Origin: Spirosoma terrae
GTDB lineage: Bacteria > Bacteroidota > Bacteroidia > Cytophagales > Spirosomataceae
Reading direction: 5' to 3'
Length of the DNA stretch: 64,000 nucleotides
Assembly: GCF_010435915.1 (NCBI RefSeq)
Contig: NZ_JAAFZH010000010.1
Span: 124,001 to 188,000 of the forward strand
This document shows positions 34,297-43,287 of this stretch, piece after piece; position 1 is the first letter of the stretch; every line of letters begins with the position of its first letter. The translations under genes were made by a program, and so were the position numbers. A model generated the notes under the pieces. It was not told the origin of the DNA. It searched no databases and saw only the letters and a list, made by a program, of their open reading frames with translations.

Positions 34297-35160
34297 TTAC
34301 AGGCCATATAACAATCTCAACCCATCAAGGAGTGTCGTCGGCTTTCGGCCCAGCAATCTTTCCAGATCAGGGCTTACCAGGTCTTCCTGCCCGTTAGCAA
34401 TGTCAGTGATAAATCCAGTGATCCGCCCAGCTAGTATAGCGGGCAAACCCCGCTTGATTAGTTGGGCATCAAACGTGGCTGGCTCAGCGGGTGAGTAGAC
34501 AACCGACTGGCCGGATAGCTTGGTTAAGGCAGCAGCTATGTCATAAAACGAGTACGACTCACTACCTGTTAACCAATACGTTGTGTTGCCTTCATGGCTC
34601 GCCACAAGAGCATTCGCGATGGCTTCACCCATTTCGCTTCGTAGCGCCAGAGCAACGCGGCCCTGCCCAGCCGGCAGATCGATGCCACGCTCAAAAACAG
34701 CATTCCCGCCCACAAACTGGGGAATAGCATCCATATAGAGAATGTTTCGAAATAGGGTATAAGTCAATCCACTTGCTACGATGTACTCCTCGGTTTGAAA
34801 ATGTCCTTTCATTAATTGGTTAACCAACGTAGCAGGGTCTTTCATTGCCCGGCTTGTGTAAGCGATTCGTTGAACAGCTGCTTTCTTGGCGGCATCCACA
34901 ACATGCTGATGTTGGCTCACTCGATTTTCTTCATCCGTTCCTGCGACCAACAAGACGGTGTTAATACCCTGCATGGCATAGTTAAGGGCATTGATATCAT
35001 TATAATCCCCCTTACGTATCGTTATACCCTGTTTGCTTAAATTAGCGGCTTTTGTTTCGTCTCGCACAAAGGCAGCAATCTGACTAGAGGGTACTTTTTG
35101 CAGTAGCTGGTGAATAACGGCGGCCCCTAGCTGGCCGGTAGCTCCGGTTACTAAAATCAT
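34297..35160 (-). CDS. NmrA-like NAD(P)-binding oxidoreductase (QOR2-type)
   Basis: 287 residues of an atypical short-chain dehydrogenase. The N-terminus MILVTGATGQLGAAVIHQLL is the dinucleotide-binding GxxGxxG motif. KQGITIRKGDYND and NTVLLVAGTDEENRVSQHQHVVDAAKK follow the YtfG/QOR2 pattern of NADPH-dependent quinone reductases. The usual catalytic YxxxK is absent, as expected for this subgroup. The likely role is quinone reduction or NADPH sensing during redox stress. It sits 55 bases upstream of the AraC regulator. Confidence 0.85.
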   Translation of the reverse strand: MILVTGATGQLGAAVIHQLLQKVPSSQIAAFVRDETKAANLSKQGITIRKGDYNDINALNYAMQGINTVLLVAGTDEENRVSQHQHVVDAAKKAAVQRIAYTSRAMKDPATLVNQLMKGHFQTEEYIVASGLTYTLFRNILYMDAIPQFVGGNAVFERGIDLPAGQGRVALALRSEMGEAIANALVASHEGNTTYWLTGSESYSFYDIAAALTKLSGQSVVYSPAEPATFDAQLIKRGLPAILAGRITGFITDIANGQEDLVSPDLERLLGRKPTTLLDGLRLLYGL

Positions 35161-35520
35161 GGTAGTACTCTGTTTTGGTTGGCATAAAGGTCAGCTTATG
35201 TCATGATAGATACGTATCCAGATTTGTGAATCTTGTAGTCGAATTAACTATTTGCTACCTGTTCCATCAACGCCCGACTGAGTTGACAAAACAGTTTTTC
35301 TCTCACAGGAAGGCGACGACTGACGGTGAATATTCCCCTTTCCGCAACACCATACAACTATTCATCACTATAGGAATGTTACTACCACTACCATGGATTA
35401 AGCCCAATCAGCACTAATCCTGAAATGAACCCGTATATTTACGAACCAGGTATATTTGTTAACAGAATCTACAACAGACACCGACCACACACCAATCATG
35501 TAGTAGATCAACTGAGCTGA
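35161..35520. other. Divergent intergenic region with a candidate promoter
   Basis: 360 bases between the oxidoreductase start and the GntR start. It contains a TATATTTG box on the plus strand at 35451-35458. Short frames here have no convincing protein character. I see no repeat or RNA element. Confidence 0.45.
35451..35458 (+). promoter_or_regulatory. Candidate -7 box for the GntR-UTRA gene
   Basis: TATATTTG fits TAnnTTTG and would give a leader of about 55 bases before ATG 35521. A clear -33 TTG is not seen at the usual distance. Confidence 0.35.
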
Positions 35521-36327
35521 ATGAAAAAAGAAGAAGTAACCCCTGAACTCCGAGTCGACAAGGCAAAGTTTATTGCGCTGAGTGAATTGATTATCGATAA
35601 AATAAAAACAGGTGAATTACAGCCCGGCGACCAGATTCCGTCTGAAAATGAGCTAATCAAGACGTTTAACATCAGCAACACCACCGCCCGGAAAACCTTA
35701 CTCGAAATTGAATCGAAAGGCTGGGCGCGTCGGATCAAAGGCAAAGGAACCTACGTACTGAACCGCACTGAAGACCATCACCTGCTACGTACGCTCGGCT
35801 CTATTTATGCCACCCGACGCGGTTTCCACGACAGCCTGATTGCCGAAGGATTTACGCCCAAAAATATCGTGCTCGAAAAAACGGTTCTTCCGGATGGCGT
35901 TTCGTCCGAAATAAACGGTCGGCATTTTATCATTGCCGGACCCGTTATGAAACTCCATCAGCTTCGCTACGCCGACGAGCTGCTGATTAAAGATGAAGTC
36001 AAGTACATTTCCCTGACGCTTTGCCCCAAAATTAATCGGGTACCAACGGAGATTTCGTACTTCAAAGTGTATGAGGACAACTACCGTCTGAAAATCATGG
36101 AAGTCCAGCAAACACTGGGGGTTAAAATCCTGGAGCCCAACACCACTAACTTCGACCTGAGCAAACCCACACCGGTGTTTGTCCTCGATAGTGCGGTGAT
36201 TTGCGAAGGTGACCAGATTGTAGAAATTGAGCAGTCATATTACCACGGCGACAAATACAAATTTGCCGTCATCGCCAATCCAGAGCATGCACCCCGACAA
36301 GTCAATCCGTTTCCTGACATAAACTGA
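35521..36327 (+). CDS. GntR-family regulator with UTRA domain
   Basis: 268 residues. Residues about 10-78 form the winged helix typical of GntR: LSELIIDKIKTGELQPGDQIPSENELIKTF and ISNTTARKTLLEIESKGWARRIKGKGTYV. The C-terminal UTRA ligand domain starts near residue 95 and ends EGDQIVEIEQSYYHGDKYKFAV. HutC-type GntR proteins bind small sugars or amino-acid-like effectors. It is the nearest sugar-type regulator to the polysaccharide locus at 39.5-61 kb, which has none of its own, so it could act there; this is inference. Confidence 0.9.
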   Translation: MKKEEVTPELRVDKAKFIALSELIIDKIKTGELQPGDQIPSENELIKTFNISNTTARKTLLEIESKGWARRIKGKGTYVLNRTEDHHLLRTLGSIYATRRGFHDSLIAEGFTPKNIVLEKTVLPDGVSSEINGRHFIIAGPVMKLHQLRYADELLIKDEVKYISLTLCPKINRVPTEISYFKVYEDNYRLKIMEVQQTLGVKILEPNTTNFDLSKPTPVFVLDSAVICEGDQIVEIEQSYYHGDKYKFAVIANPEHAPRQVNPFPDIN

Positions 36328-36375
36328 TTACCCTTTGTTCATAAATGCTTTATTTTCCAGCTATTGATTTAACAG

Positions 36376-36403
36376 TTTGACAATAATGGGCGATATAGTT
36401 TTG
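36376..36403 (+). promoter_or_regulatory. Promoter that decides the start of the phytase-like esterase gene
   Basis: TTTG at 36376-36379 and TAGTTTTG at 36396-36403 fit a Bacteroidota promoter with a somewhat short spacer of 16. Transcription would begin near 36410, after the in-frame GTG at 36405, so translation more likely starts at the ATG 36429. Confidence 0.45.
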
Positions 36404-36428
36404 CGTGAAAAAACCCAACACGGTATTC

Positions 36429-37724
36429 ATGCGAATAAATCTATACGTCTTAGGCGCATCAATTGGCTTATTCACAAGCCTTTTTAGCTGTAGCGACCAC
36501 CTGCTTCCGGCTTTCGATTATCCTGAATTTGCGGAAGCCAGCAATCCCGCTATCCTGAGTGATGTCAACGGTGTAAAGGTCTACAATGGTGGGTTTGGAT
36601 CGGCGATGGTGAATGACCCAACCGACCCCAAGGTATTCTATTTGCTAACCGATCGGGGGCCCAATATCGACGGTACTACGTCGAACTCGAAAGTTTTTTC
36701 AAATCCCGATTTCACCCCTCAGGTTGGTAAGTTCCGACTAGTGAACAATCAGTTGGTGCTCGAAAAAACGATTTTCTTAAAAAACGAAAATGGCGTTAAG
36801 CTAACGGGGCTACCTAACCCGGTTGGCGTTGGTTCTACCGGCGAAACAGCATATGACGTTCAAGGGAATACGTTACCGACCAGCGTTGACGGGCTTGATT
36901 CGGAAGGAATGGCCATTGCTCCCGACGGTACGTTCTGGGTTAGCGATGAATACGGCCCGCATTTGGTTCATTTTGATGCCAACGGCAATACATTAGAACG
37001 GATCAATCCGTTTGGCAGCGGTAAAGGTGGCCGGACAATACCGGCTGTTTTCGCCAAACGACGCGCGAACCGGGGTATGGAAGGATTAACGATTACGCCC
37101 GACGGCAAAACGTTGGTCGGAATCATGCAGTTTCCTCTCTATAATCCATCCTCGACTGCTATATCGGGTTCACTGGTCACACGTATCCTGACCTACAACA
37201 TTGCCAGTGGAGCAAGTAAAGAATACGTTTACCTGATAGAACGGGCAAATTTGCAGGCAATCAGCGAGATCGTGGCTATTGATAACACCAGGTTCCTCGT
37301 TCTCGAACGCGACGGCGACTATGCAACCAACGCCACGAAATCGGTGGTTTTCAAGAAAATCTACAAAATTGACATCTCGGCAGCTACCGACATTTCCGAT
37401 CCGGCCAATGGAGCTAACGGAAAACTGTTTGGCGGCAAAACGGTGGAAGAACTTAAAACCGCAGCCAACCTGAGCGCCAACGGCATTACGCCGGTAACTA
37501 AAACGCTGGTGGCTGATCTGATGACGGACGTTACGTCGCTCTACCCACACGACAAAGCCGAAGGGTTGTCGATCATTAACTCAACACTCATCGCGGTTTC
37601 GAATGACGATGATTTCGGCGTAAACGGCGATAATGGAAAATACATTGCTAAAATTCTTCCTTCGAGCAACACGATTGACAAGAATCGGATTTACTTCGTG
37701 AAGCTCAAGCAGCCTCTCTGGTAA
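36429..37724 (+). CDS. Esterase-like phytase-family lipoprotein
   Basis: 431 residues from the ATG at 36429, chosen because the promoter box lies too close to the GTG at 36405. The N-terminus is a lipoprotein signal (GLFTSLFSCSDH, lipidated Cys about residue 21). The body resembles the 'esterase-like activity of phytase' family, a beta-propeller: FYLLTDRGPNIDG, DGLDSEGMAIAPDGTFWVSDEYGPHLVHFD, RGMEGLTITPDGKTLVGIMQ and the end YPHDKAEGLSIINSTLIAVSNDDDFG. It would act at the outer surface or in the periplasm on phosphate esters. The substrate is not evident. A perfect palindrome terminator follows. Confidence 0.85.
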   Translation: MRINLYVLGASIGLFTSLFSCSDHLLPAFDYPEFAEASNPAILSDVNGVKVYNGGFGSAMVNDPTDPKVFYLLTDRGPNIDGTTSNSKVFSNPDFTPQVGKFRLVNNQLVLEKTIFLKNENGVKLTGLPNPVGVGSTGETAYDVQGNTLPTSVDGLDSEGMAIAPDGTFWVSDEYGPHLVHFDANGNTLERINPFGSGKGGRTIPAVFAKRRANRGMEGLTITPDGKTLVGIMQFPLYNPSSTAISGSLVTRILTYNIASGASKEYVYLIERANLQAISEIVAIDNTRFLVLERDGDYATNATKSVVFKKIYKIDISAATDISDPANGANGKLFGGKTVEELKTAANLSANGITPVTKTLVADLMTDVTSLYPHDKAEGLSIINSTLIAVSNDDDFGVNGDNGKYIAKILPSSNTIDKNRIYFVKLKQPLW

Positions 37725-37762
37725 GATCGTCTGACCAGCAATACGTCTACCATATCATACAC

Positions 37763-37796
37763 ACAACAGCCCTGATAAGCTTATCAGGGCTGTTGT
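37763..37796. terminator. Perfect 34-base palindrome between convergent genes
   Basis: Two 17-base arms are exact reverse complements with no loop base and AAGCTT at the centre. It lies between the stops of the phytase-like gene (plus) and the SGNH hydrolase (minus) and is followed by ATTTTA on the plus side. It probably terminates the plus-strand transcript and perhaps both. Confidence 0.75.
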
Positions 37797-37806
37797 ATTT
37801 TACCGA

Positions 37807-38511
37807 TCACTTCAGCCATTTAACTAGCTCATTGACGATAACCTCATGCCCGATTTTATTGGGATGGTTCACGTGCGACATGTAGTTTTTCAGCTCACCC
37901 CGTTTGGCAATAGCCTTAAACTGTACATAGGGATCAGCCAGTCCTGTATGGTATTTTTCGGCCAGTTGGTGAATCATCTGTACGTACGGTTCGAGCGGAT
38001 TTTTCGCATCCAGAATGTCCAGTCGCTGATCAGGCGAAGGTGTTACCAGAATCGTTTTAATTCCTTTGGCCTGCGCCGATTGAATCATTTTCTCCCAGGC
38101 TTCGCGTACTTTGTTAATGTCCGAGAAACGGTCATTCAGGGCGTAGTCGATAAACAATACGTCGGGTTTATGAACCAGTACGTCCGACTCAAAACGCGTT
38201 TGTCCTTTTATCGAATTTTCGCCACCGATGGCCGTAACGATGGCGTTGACAACCGCATATGGATAGTGTGTTTTCACCTTGTCCAGCGTCAGAATCGGGT
38301 ACGATTCCATCGTGTGCACTTCGTGGTCGTGCCAGTAACCAGCCGGAACGGAATGCCCATGAAAAACCAGATTGATCGTCCGGTTTTTAGGCCATACTAC
38401 GTTCAACTCTTTCTTAACATCAGCCAGATACGTAGCAGAATCGGCGATTTGTGCCATACTGGCAATGGAAAGGCCAAGCACACCGATAACAGTAATAAAA
38501 TAACTCTTCAT
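37807..38511 (-). CDS. Secreted SGNH/GDSL-type hydrolase
   Basis: 234 residues from the ATG at 38511, giving a signal peptide that ends SIASMAQ (the frame extends to 38532). Four SGNH blocks are visible: LVFHGHSVPAG with the nucleophile serine but His in place of Asp in the GDS motif, IGGENS, DYALND and the C-terminal HPNKIGHEV with the catalytic His. Such enzymes are esterases that remove acyl groups, often from polysaccharides. It is divergent from the Xre/RES pair, and a perfect inverted repeat lies between the two starts. Confidence 0.8.
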   Translation of the reverse strand: MKSYFITVIGVLGLSIASMAQIADSATYLADVKKELNVVWPKNRTINLVFHGHSVPAGYWHDHEVHTMESYPILTLDKVKTHYPYAVVNAIVTAIGGENSIKGQTRFESDVLVHKPDVLFIDYALNDRFSDINKVREAWEKMIQSAQAKGIKTILVTPSPDQRLDILDAKNPLEPYVQMIHQLAEKYHTGLADPYVQFKAIAKRGELKNYMSHVNHPNKIGHEVIVNELVKWLK

Positions 38512-38528
38512 GTGTATAAAGCATGTTT

Positions 38529-38560
38529 GCAAAATAACAGTTGACTAACTGTTATTTTGC
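38529..38560. promoter_or_regulatory. Perfect inverted repeat, probable Xre operator
   Basis: Two 14-base arms (38529-38542 and 38547-38560) are exact reverse complements around GACT. The repeat covers the -33 TTG of the antitoxin promoter, so bound antitoxin would block transcription. It also lies 18 bases before the divergent SGNH hydrolase start. Confidence 0.65.
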
Positions 38561-38571
38561 AGTTATATTTG
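38541..38571 (+). promoter_or_regulatory. Promoter of the Xre/RES pair
   Basis: TTG at 38541-38543, a 20-base spacer and TATATTTG at 38564-38571 match the Bacteroidota consensus well. The antitoxin ATG follows 18 bases later. Confidence 0.6.
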
Positions 38572-38589
38572 TTTTAATCGTTTCTGACT

Positions 38590-39054
38590 ATGACTACAGT
38601 AAGCACCCGAAATACGTCGGCCAACAAGTCTCGTCGTCCTCTAAGTGCACCGGACTCGGCTGCATATCGGCCAAATAGGGCATCAGGTTTGAGCATCATT
38701 GAAAAGGCTCGTCAGGGTGTTTCGACCCTACAAGTCGATCAGGTAGCGCAGCTCCTGGCAGTTTCTCTCAAAGAAATGGCAACGCTGCTTCAGATTGCCG
38801 AACGTACGCTGCACCGGTTTCGTAGCGAAGGGCATCTGGACGCACAGGCTTCCGAAAGACTGCTCCTACTGGAAAACCTGGCGGCTCACGGCCTGCTCGT
38901 GTTTGACGATCGTGCTGATGCACTGGCTAACTGGTTACGTTACCCGTTACGGGAATTAAAGAATCAAACTCCTCTTCAGCTATTAACCACTATTTCTGGC
39001 TTTGCACTGGTCGATGATGTATTGACGCGCATTGAATATGGTGTTTATTCATAA
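38590..39054 (+). CDS. Xre/MbcA/ParS-type antitoxin of a RES toxin
   Basis: 154 residues. A disordered basic N-terminus (about 1-30) precedes a helix-turn-helix region (VDQVAQLLAVSLKEMATLLQIAERTLHRFRSEG). The C-terminal DUF2384 domain is typical: LVFDDRADALANWLRYPLRELKNQTPLQLL then GFALVDDVLTRIEYGVYS. Antitoxins of this group bind and block RES-domain toxins and repress their own promoter. The RES gene starts 12 bases after its stop, and the promoter carries a matching perfect inverted repeat. Confidence 0.92.
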   Translation: MTTVSTRNTSANKSRRPLSAPDSAAYRPNRASGLSIIEKARQGVSTLQVDQVAQLLAVSLKEMATLLQIAERTLHRFRSEGHLDAQASERLLLLENLAAHGLLVFDDRADALANWLRYPLRELKNQTPLQLLTTISGFALVDDVLTRIEYGVYS

Positions 39055-39066
39055 GTATTTTATTTA

Positions 39067-39528
39067 ATGCTGGTTTATCGATTATACAAAAGCAGCTATA
39101 TCCATGAGCCATTGTCGGCCGAAGGTGCCCGCCGTGCGGGTGGCCGCTGGAACCCAAAAGGATTTCCAATTCTCTATACATCTGCCACACCTGAACTGGC
39201 CCTGCTGGAAGTTATTGCTCATCTGAATCCTACCTTTATTCCTGATTTTAATTTACTGGTTCTGGAAATTCCGGATGTGCATAAACTTGTTTCGTTAGAT
39301 GAACTACCTGAAAACTGGCAGGACGAGTCCCCCGGAGGATCACTGCAAACCTACCTAAACGATTGGCTAGAGCACCCAGACTTTGTAACGGTATCGGTGC
39401 CATCGGCCATTGTCAGCCGGTCGCGCAACTACCTGCTTCATACCTTACACCCTGATTTTCAGAAATCAGCAAAAATCATTGAGAACGAGCCATTCCGGAT
39501 TGATTTTCGAGTTGTAAAAGGCCAATAA
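39067..39528 (+). CDS. RES-domain toxin
   Basis: 153 residues forming a complete RES domain: VYRLYKSSYIHEPLSAEGARRAGGRWNPKGFPILYTS near the start, PELALLEVIAHL with the conserved glutamate, and SAIVSRSRNYLLH with the serine and arginines near the end. Characterised RES toxins (MbcT, ParT, Res) degrade NAD+ or ADP-ribosylate a target and arrest growth. All named motif residues are present, so it is probably active and held in check by the antitoxin encoded just upstream. Confidence 0.93.
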   Translation: MLVYRLYKSSYIHEPLSAEGARRAGGRWNPKGFPILYTSATPELALLEVIAHLNPTFIPDFNLLVLEIPDVHKLVSLDELPENWQDESPGGSLQTYLNDWLEHPDFVTVSVPSAIVSRSRNYLLHTLHPDFQKSAKIIENEPFRIDFRVVKGQ

Positions 39529-39538
39529 GCGGGACGTA

Positions 39539-40468
39539 TCAGTTCTTCTTCAGATACGTATCAAACCAGTCGGCTACAACACCCAGGTCCGACTCCCACA
39601 TTTCAGCCCAGCCGTGCGCACCGCCCTGATGAATGATTAGCTGCGCCGGTATACCGGTTTCCTTCAGTTTGGCAATAAACCGTTCCGACTGTTCGAGCGG
39701 CACCAACGGATCGACGGTACCGTGTAAAAGCAACGTCGGTGGCGTTTCTTTGGAGATAAAATGGATCGGCGACAGTTTTTGCATCACTACCTGTTTTTCC
39801 TCTCGCGACTTACCGTCAACGCCAAACTGCAGCCAGAACCGACGTACCGTATCGCATTCGACAAATAACCGGTTCGTATGGCCATAATTGACCAAATCGG
39901 CGGGCGGAAAAAAGCAGGCAACAGCCTGAACTCGACTCGACACGTTATCGACGGGGTCCGATGTTTTCAGTGAATCAGGCCGACCAGCACCCGTACCGAT
40001 GGAAACCGACAAATGCCCGCCCGAACTCATCCCCGATATGCCTAATCGGTTGGGATCGACACCGTACTCAGCCGCGTGATAGCGAATGAACCGCACCGCC
40101 CGATGCATGTCCTGCACTACTTCGCCCACCTGATAACGCGGAGCCGACCCGTGTAGAACCAGAAAAACGGTTTGCCCCCGATCCGTGAAATAATGAAAAT
40201 GCTTCAGTCTCTGTTTGATCGTGCCGTAGTCAGAATACCAGCCACCACTCATGGCATACACCACGCCAATGCCGTTGGGTTTGGCCGGTTTCAGCACCTC
40301 CATCGTCAGAGCCATACCGAATTTTCGACCATACACTACGTCCTGAATCCGCGTAACGCCGTTGTTGGTTACCTGCTGAACAACCTGATTCGTTGCTGGA
40401 AGCTGACTCGTTCGCGAACAGGCTCCCGTTAGAAAGAGATAGAATATAAACCAGACGTAGCGTTTCAT
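39539..40468 (-). CDS. Alpha/beta-hydrolase lipoprotein
   Basis: 309 residues with a lipoprotein signal (FLTGACSR, Cys about residue 17). The alpha/beta-hydrolase triad is visible: nucleophile serine in GISGMSSGGH near residue 147, aspartate in LLHGTVDPLVP and histidine in HQGGAHGWAEM. A YAMSGGWYSD segment forms the oxyanion region. It is likely a carbohydrate esterase or a peptidase of the S9-like group acting at the cell surface. Its start overlaps the stop of the GH106-like gene by 4 bases, so it belongs to the polysaccharide operon as its last gene. Confidence 0.85.
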   Translation of the reverse strand: MKRYVWFIFYLFLTGACSRTSQLPATNQVVQQVTNNGVTRIQDVVYGRKFGMALTMEVLKPAKPNGIGVVYAMSGGWYSDYGTIKQRLKHFHYFTDRGQTVFLVLHGSAPRYQVGEVVQDMHRAVRFIRYHAAEYGVDPNRLGISGMSSGGHLSVSIGTGAGRPDSLKTSDPVDNVSSRVQAVACFFPPADLVNYGHTNRLFVECDTVRRFWLQFGVDGKSREEKQVVMQKLSPIHFISKETPPTLLLHGTVDPLVPLEQSERFIAKLKETGIPAQLIIHQGGAHGWAEMWESDLGVVADWFDTYLKKN

Positions 40469-43278
40469 GGCTTTGTTTTTACAGTTTGGATAGTCACCGG
40501 CCCCAACAATCCCGATTCAATGAGCGGGACTTGCTTCCAGGGCACACCTTTATATCCAATAGCAATATTGCTGTTCGTGAATTTTTCGCCCGTAATGGCA
40601 TCGCCCGTGAGTCGGTTCGACCACGTATTGGAAACCTCTACTTTCAGTTGATTTTCCCCCTTCCGCACTACGTCCGTAATATCAAACCGATACGGTTCAG
40701 CCCACGTAATGCCCAGCTGCTTTCCATTCAGCCACACATCGGCGATTTCCGATAGGTTTCCGAGATCCAGATAAACCCGGTCGCTTCGGGAGTCGAAAGA
40801 CGTAGTGAATGAGAACATTTTCTGATACGTACCAGTCCCCGAAAAATACTTGACTCCCGACTGTTCTGACGCTGTCCACGAGATTAGCTCAGGCAACGTA
40901 ACAGATTCTGGTGCTCCCCAATTCGCAGGAAAATTCAGTTGCCACGAACCAGTTATAAGTTGCTCCACCATGTCGGTTTTTATGCGTTCCGGCACTTTGG
41001 TTTTGCCAATCAACGTAACGGTGCCTCCTTTAAGAAGCCGTACACCATCGGCCGTATACTCGAACAAAGGCAGTTTTTCGGATTGTATTGCTGTAAAATG
41101 AGGTTTGGCAGCGGCTTTTCGAAAAACGACAAAATACGAACCGTAGGGCGGCAACGTGAGTGGCAATCGCAGTTGCTGGCCTTTCTGCTCATAAATCGAA
41201 ACGGGTATAATCTCTCCCGTTATCGGATTCCACAATTCCGGTAGTTTACCTGTTTGCCGAAACGAACTTTGGGCCGAAATCCACTCGTTGGTGGTGTTAC
41301 GAATCAGATAAAAATCGGTATCCTGCTGGCGATAATGCACGTAATCCAGCGTCGATGGCAAAGCGCCCGAAAAGCTAAAATCCGGCCCTACTGATTGTTG
41401 TTGAAGAAGGGCCAGCGGAGACGATTCTGAGAACGTAGCACCGCTAATGACACCACCTTGCTTGGCCAACTGACGAAGTTTTGCCAGTACTACGTCCGGT
41501 ATTTTATCCGTTTTGCTCAGCGCCAACACCTTAAAGCGAGCCCCGTTCGACAACGCCCATTGACCGTCTTTTACCGTTAGGTCATTCAGCAGAATATCGG
41601 TATTAATGATCTCGTAATCATAGCCCGGCCCCACCGTGAAGCGCGTGTTCTTGGGCGCTACGAAATTCGGGACTTGGTCGCCATAGTAATACACCACCTC
41701 GGCCACAAAATCCGTGTTTTGCAGTACGTGCGATACGCGACCCAGGTAATCCGTAAACGGTTTCACCTTCGGCCACCACGTCTGTTTGTCGTTGAAATGC
41801 GTACCGGCGCTGTACACAATGCCCGGAAAACCCGTACCCGTTGGGTTGTGGCTAAATCCGTGAATCACGACCCGATTCATGCCTTCGCAAAAGGCCCGGT
41901 CGGCAATGGGTTTCAGATCGAACGGGCCTTCCTGCCAGTGATGAAAACTCGTAAACGACTCCTCCTCAACCATCCGGCGTTTGTAAATATGAGCCGCAGC
42001 CGCAATTTCCTTCACGAGCCACATAATGTCCACGCTGTCGGGAGCCATGTATTGATACCGACTCCAGAACTCGCCACGCGGTACGTCGAGTGCGCCCAAC
42101 GCTTTCAGGGTTTCGACCGGTACGTTGTGAAGCGGAGGTCCCGGCCCACCCGCTTCCGACGCAATCTGTAAGCCATTCTCGTGACAGATTTCACCCGCTT
42201 TCCGGTAGTGGTTCTGAATCATCAAATCCGACAACGTCCGGTTAAAATCCTGCTGAAAATCAGCCGCCAGAGCTGGGTTTAGCAGCGTTTTATCGAAAAG
42301 CGCCGGAAGAAATTTATCGATAGAATAGCCGTGAATTTTCCTGAACATGGCGGGCAAGGTCGGCGTCCAGACAAACCCGGTTGCTTCATAACTCGCCAGA
42401 TACAACGTCTTTAGGGTCGTCTTCGAAAAATCGCCCAAGCGCGGTTTCAGCTTACCAATAAAATATTGAAAATGTGCCCGCGTAGCCGACGAATCGAAGT
42501 GATCGATGATGGGCCCTTTCGAGTTTTCGCTGGGTAACTTTAGCTGCTCGCCCGAGTTGGAGCAGACGTAGCGGTAGACCTCCCATTTACCCGCCGGTAC
42601 GTTCCAATTCAGAATTTCTTTGGTCGTATCGAACTGCCGCGACAGCGAAACGATCTGATTTGTATCGAGCGTTGTTGTCTTGTCGTGAACGGGTAAGGCG
42701 ACAACGGCGATTTCCTGATGATAAACGGGGCGACCGTCGGCACCGAATTCAATGACGCGGGGCTTTCCACGCTCGTCCAGTTTCGAAATGTCCGGGAAGG
42801 CCAATTTAATAGCTTGTTGGCTTCCTCCATCGACCACTGTTTTGGAGAAATAAATCGACTTGGCCGCATGTTGTGGCCTAATCCAGCTACCGCCCGCATT
42901 CCAGCTACTCGCCAGATTCAAGCCCACTTCCAGCTTCAGCCGTGTTGCTTCGCGGATGGCAACTTCAATGGCTTTCAGTGACTCATCGCTCATAAACGGC
43001 GGACCGGCTTTCACCATTCCCTTCGGATTATTACCTGCTGATACGCCAATTTCAAAAATATCGACGCCACCAATTCCGGCCGCTTTCATGGCGTTCAGTT
43101 CCTGCTTGAGCCGAACCGTGTCGACATTGCCATTGAGCCACCACCAGTACGTTTTGGGCCGCGCCTGTTGCGGAGGATTTTTGAATCCCTGCTGGATTTG
43201 CTGATACGTAACGTTCTGCGCCATTCCCGACAAAGCCAGTACGGTCGACAGGAAAACAAAAGCGAGTATAGTCTTCAT
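40465..43278 (-). CDS. GH106-like alpha-L-rhamnosidase (copy 1)
   Basis: 937 residues, secreted (signal ending TVLALSGMAQ). It resembles GH106: FKNPPQQARPKTYWWWLNGNVD, AMKAAGIGGVDIFEIG, EVGLNLASSWNAGGSW and YLASYEATGFVWTPTLPAMF in a TIM-barrel half, then RMVEEESFTSFHHWQEGPF and MNRVVIHGFSHNP. The C-terminal part has a jelly-roll galactose-binding-type domain (VWLNGKQLGITWAEPYRFDITDVV). GH106 enzymes release alpha-L-rhamnose, notably from rhamnogalacturonans. The neighbour downstream in the sequence (43288-46026) is a paralog. Exact linkage is unknown. Confidence 0.87.
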   Translation of the reverse strand: MKTILAFVFLSTVLALSGMAQNVTYQQIQQGFKNPPQQARPKTYWWWLNGNVDTVRLKQELNAMKAAGIGGVDIFEIGVSAGNNPKGMVKAGPPFMSDESLKAIEVAIREATRLKLEVGLNLASSWNAGGSWIRPQHAAKSIYFSKTVVDGGSQQAIKLAFPDISKLDERGKPRVIEFGADGRPVYHQEIAVVALPVHDKTTTLDTNQIVSLSRQFDTTKEILNWNVPAGKWEVYRYVCSNSGEQLKLPSENSKGPIIDHFDSSATRAHFQYFIGKLKPRLGDFSKTTLKTLYLASYEATGFVWTPTLPAMFRKIHGYSIDKFLPALFDKTLLNPALAADFQQDFNRTLSDLMIQNHYRKAGEICHENGLQIASEAGGPGPPLHNVPVETLKALGALDVPRGEFWSRYQYMAPDSVDIMWLVKEIAAAAHIYKRRMVEEESFTSFHHWQEGPFDLKPIADRAFCEGMNRVVIHGFSHNPTGTGFPGIVYSAGTHFNDKQTWWPKVKPFTDYLGRVSHVLQNTDFVAEVVYYYGDQVPNFVAPKNTRFTVGPGYDYEIINTDILLNDLTVKDGQWALSNGARFKVLALSKTDKIPDVVLAKLRQLAKQGGVISGATFSESSPLALLQQQSVGPDFSFSGALPSTLDYVHYRQQDTDFYLIRNTTNEWISAQSSFRQTGKLPELWNPITGEIIPVSIYEQKGQQLRLPLTLPPYGSYFVVFRKAAAKPHFTAIQSEKLPLFEYTADGVRLLKGGTVTLIGKTKVPERIKTDMVEQLITGSWQLNFPANWGAPESVTLPELISWTASEQSGVKYFSGTGTYQKMFSFTTSFDSRSDRVYLDLGNLSEIADVWLNGKQLGITWAEPYRFDITDVVRKGENQLKVEVSNTWSNRLTGDAITGEKFTNSNIAIGYKGVPWKQVPLIESGLLGPVTIQTVKTKP

Positions 43279-43287
43279 CGGCCTGGA

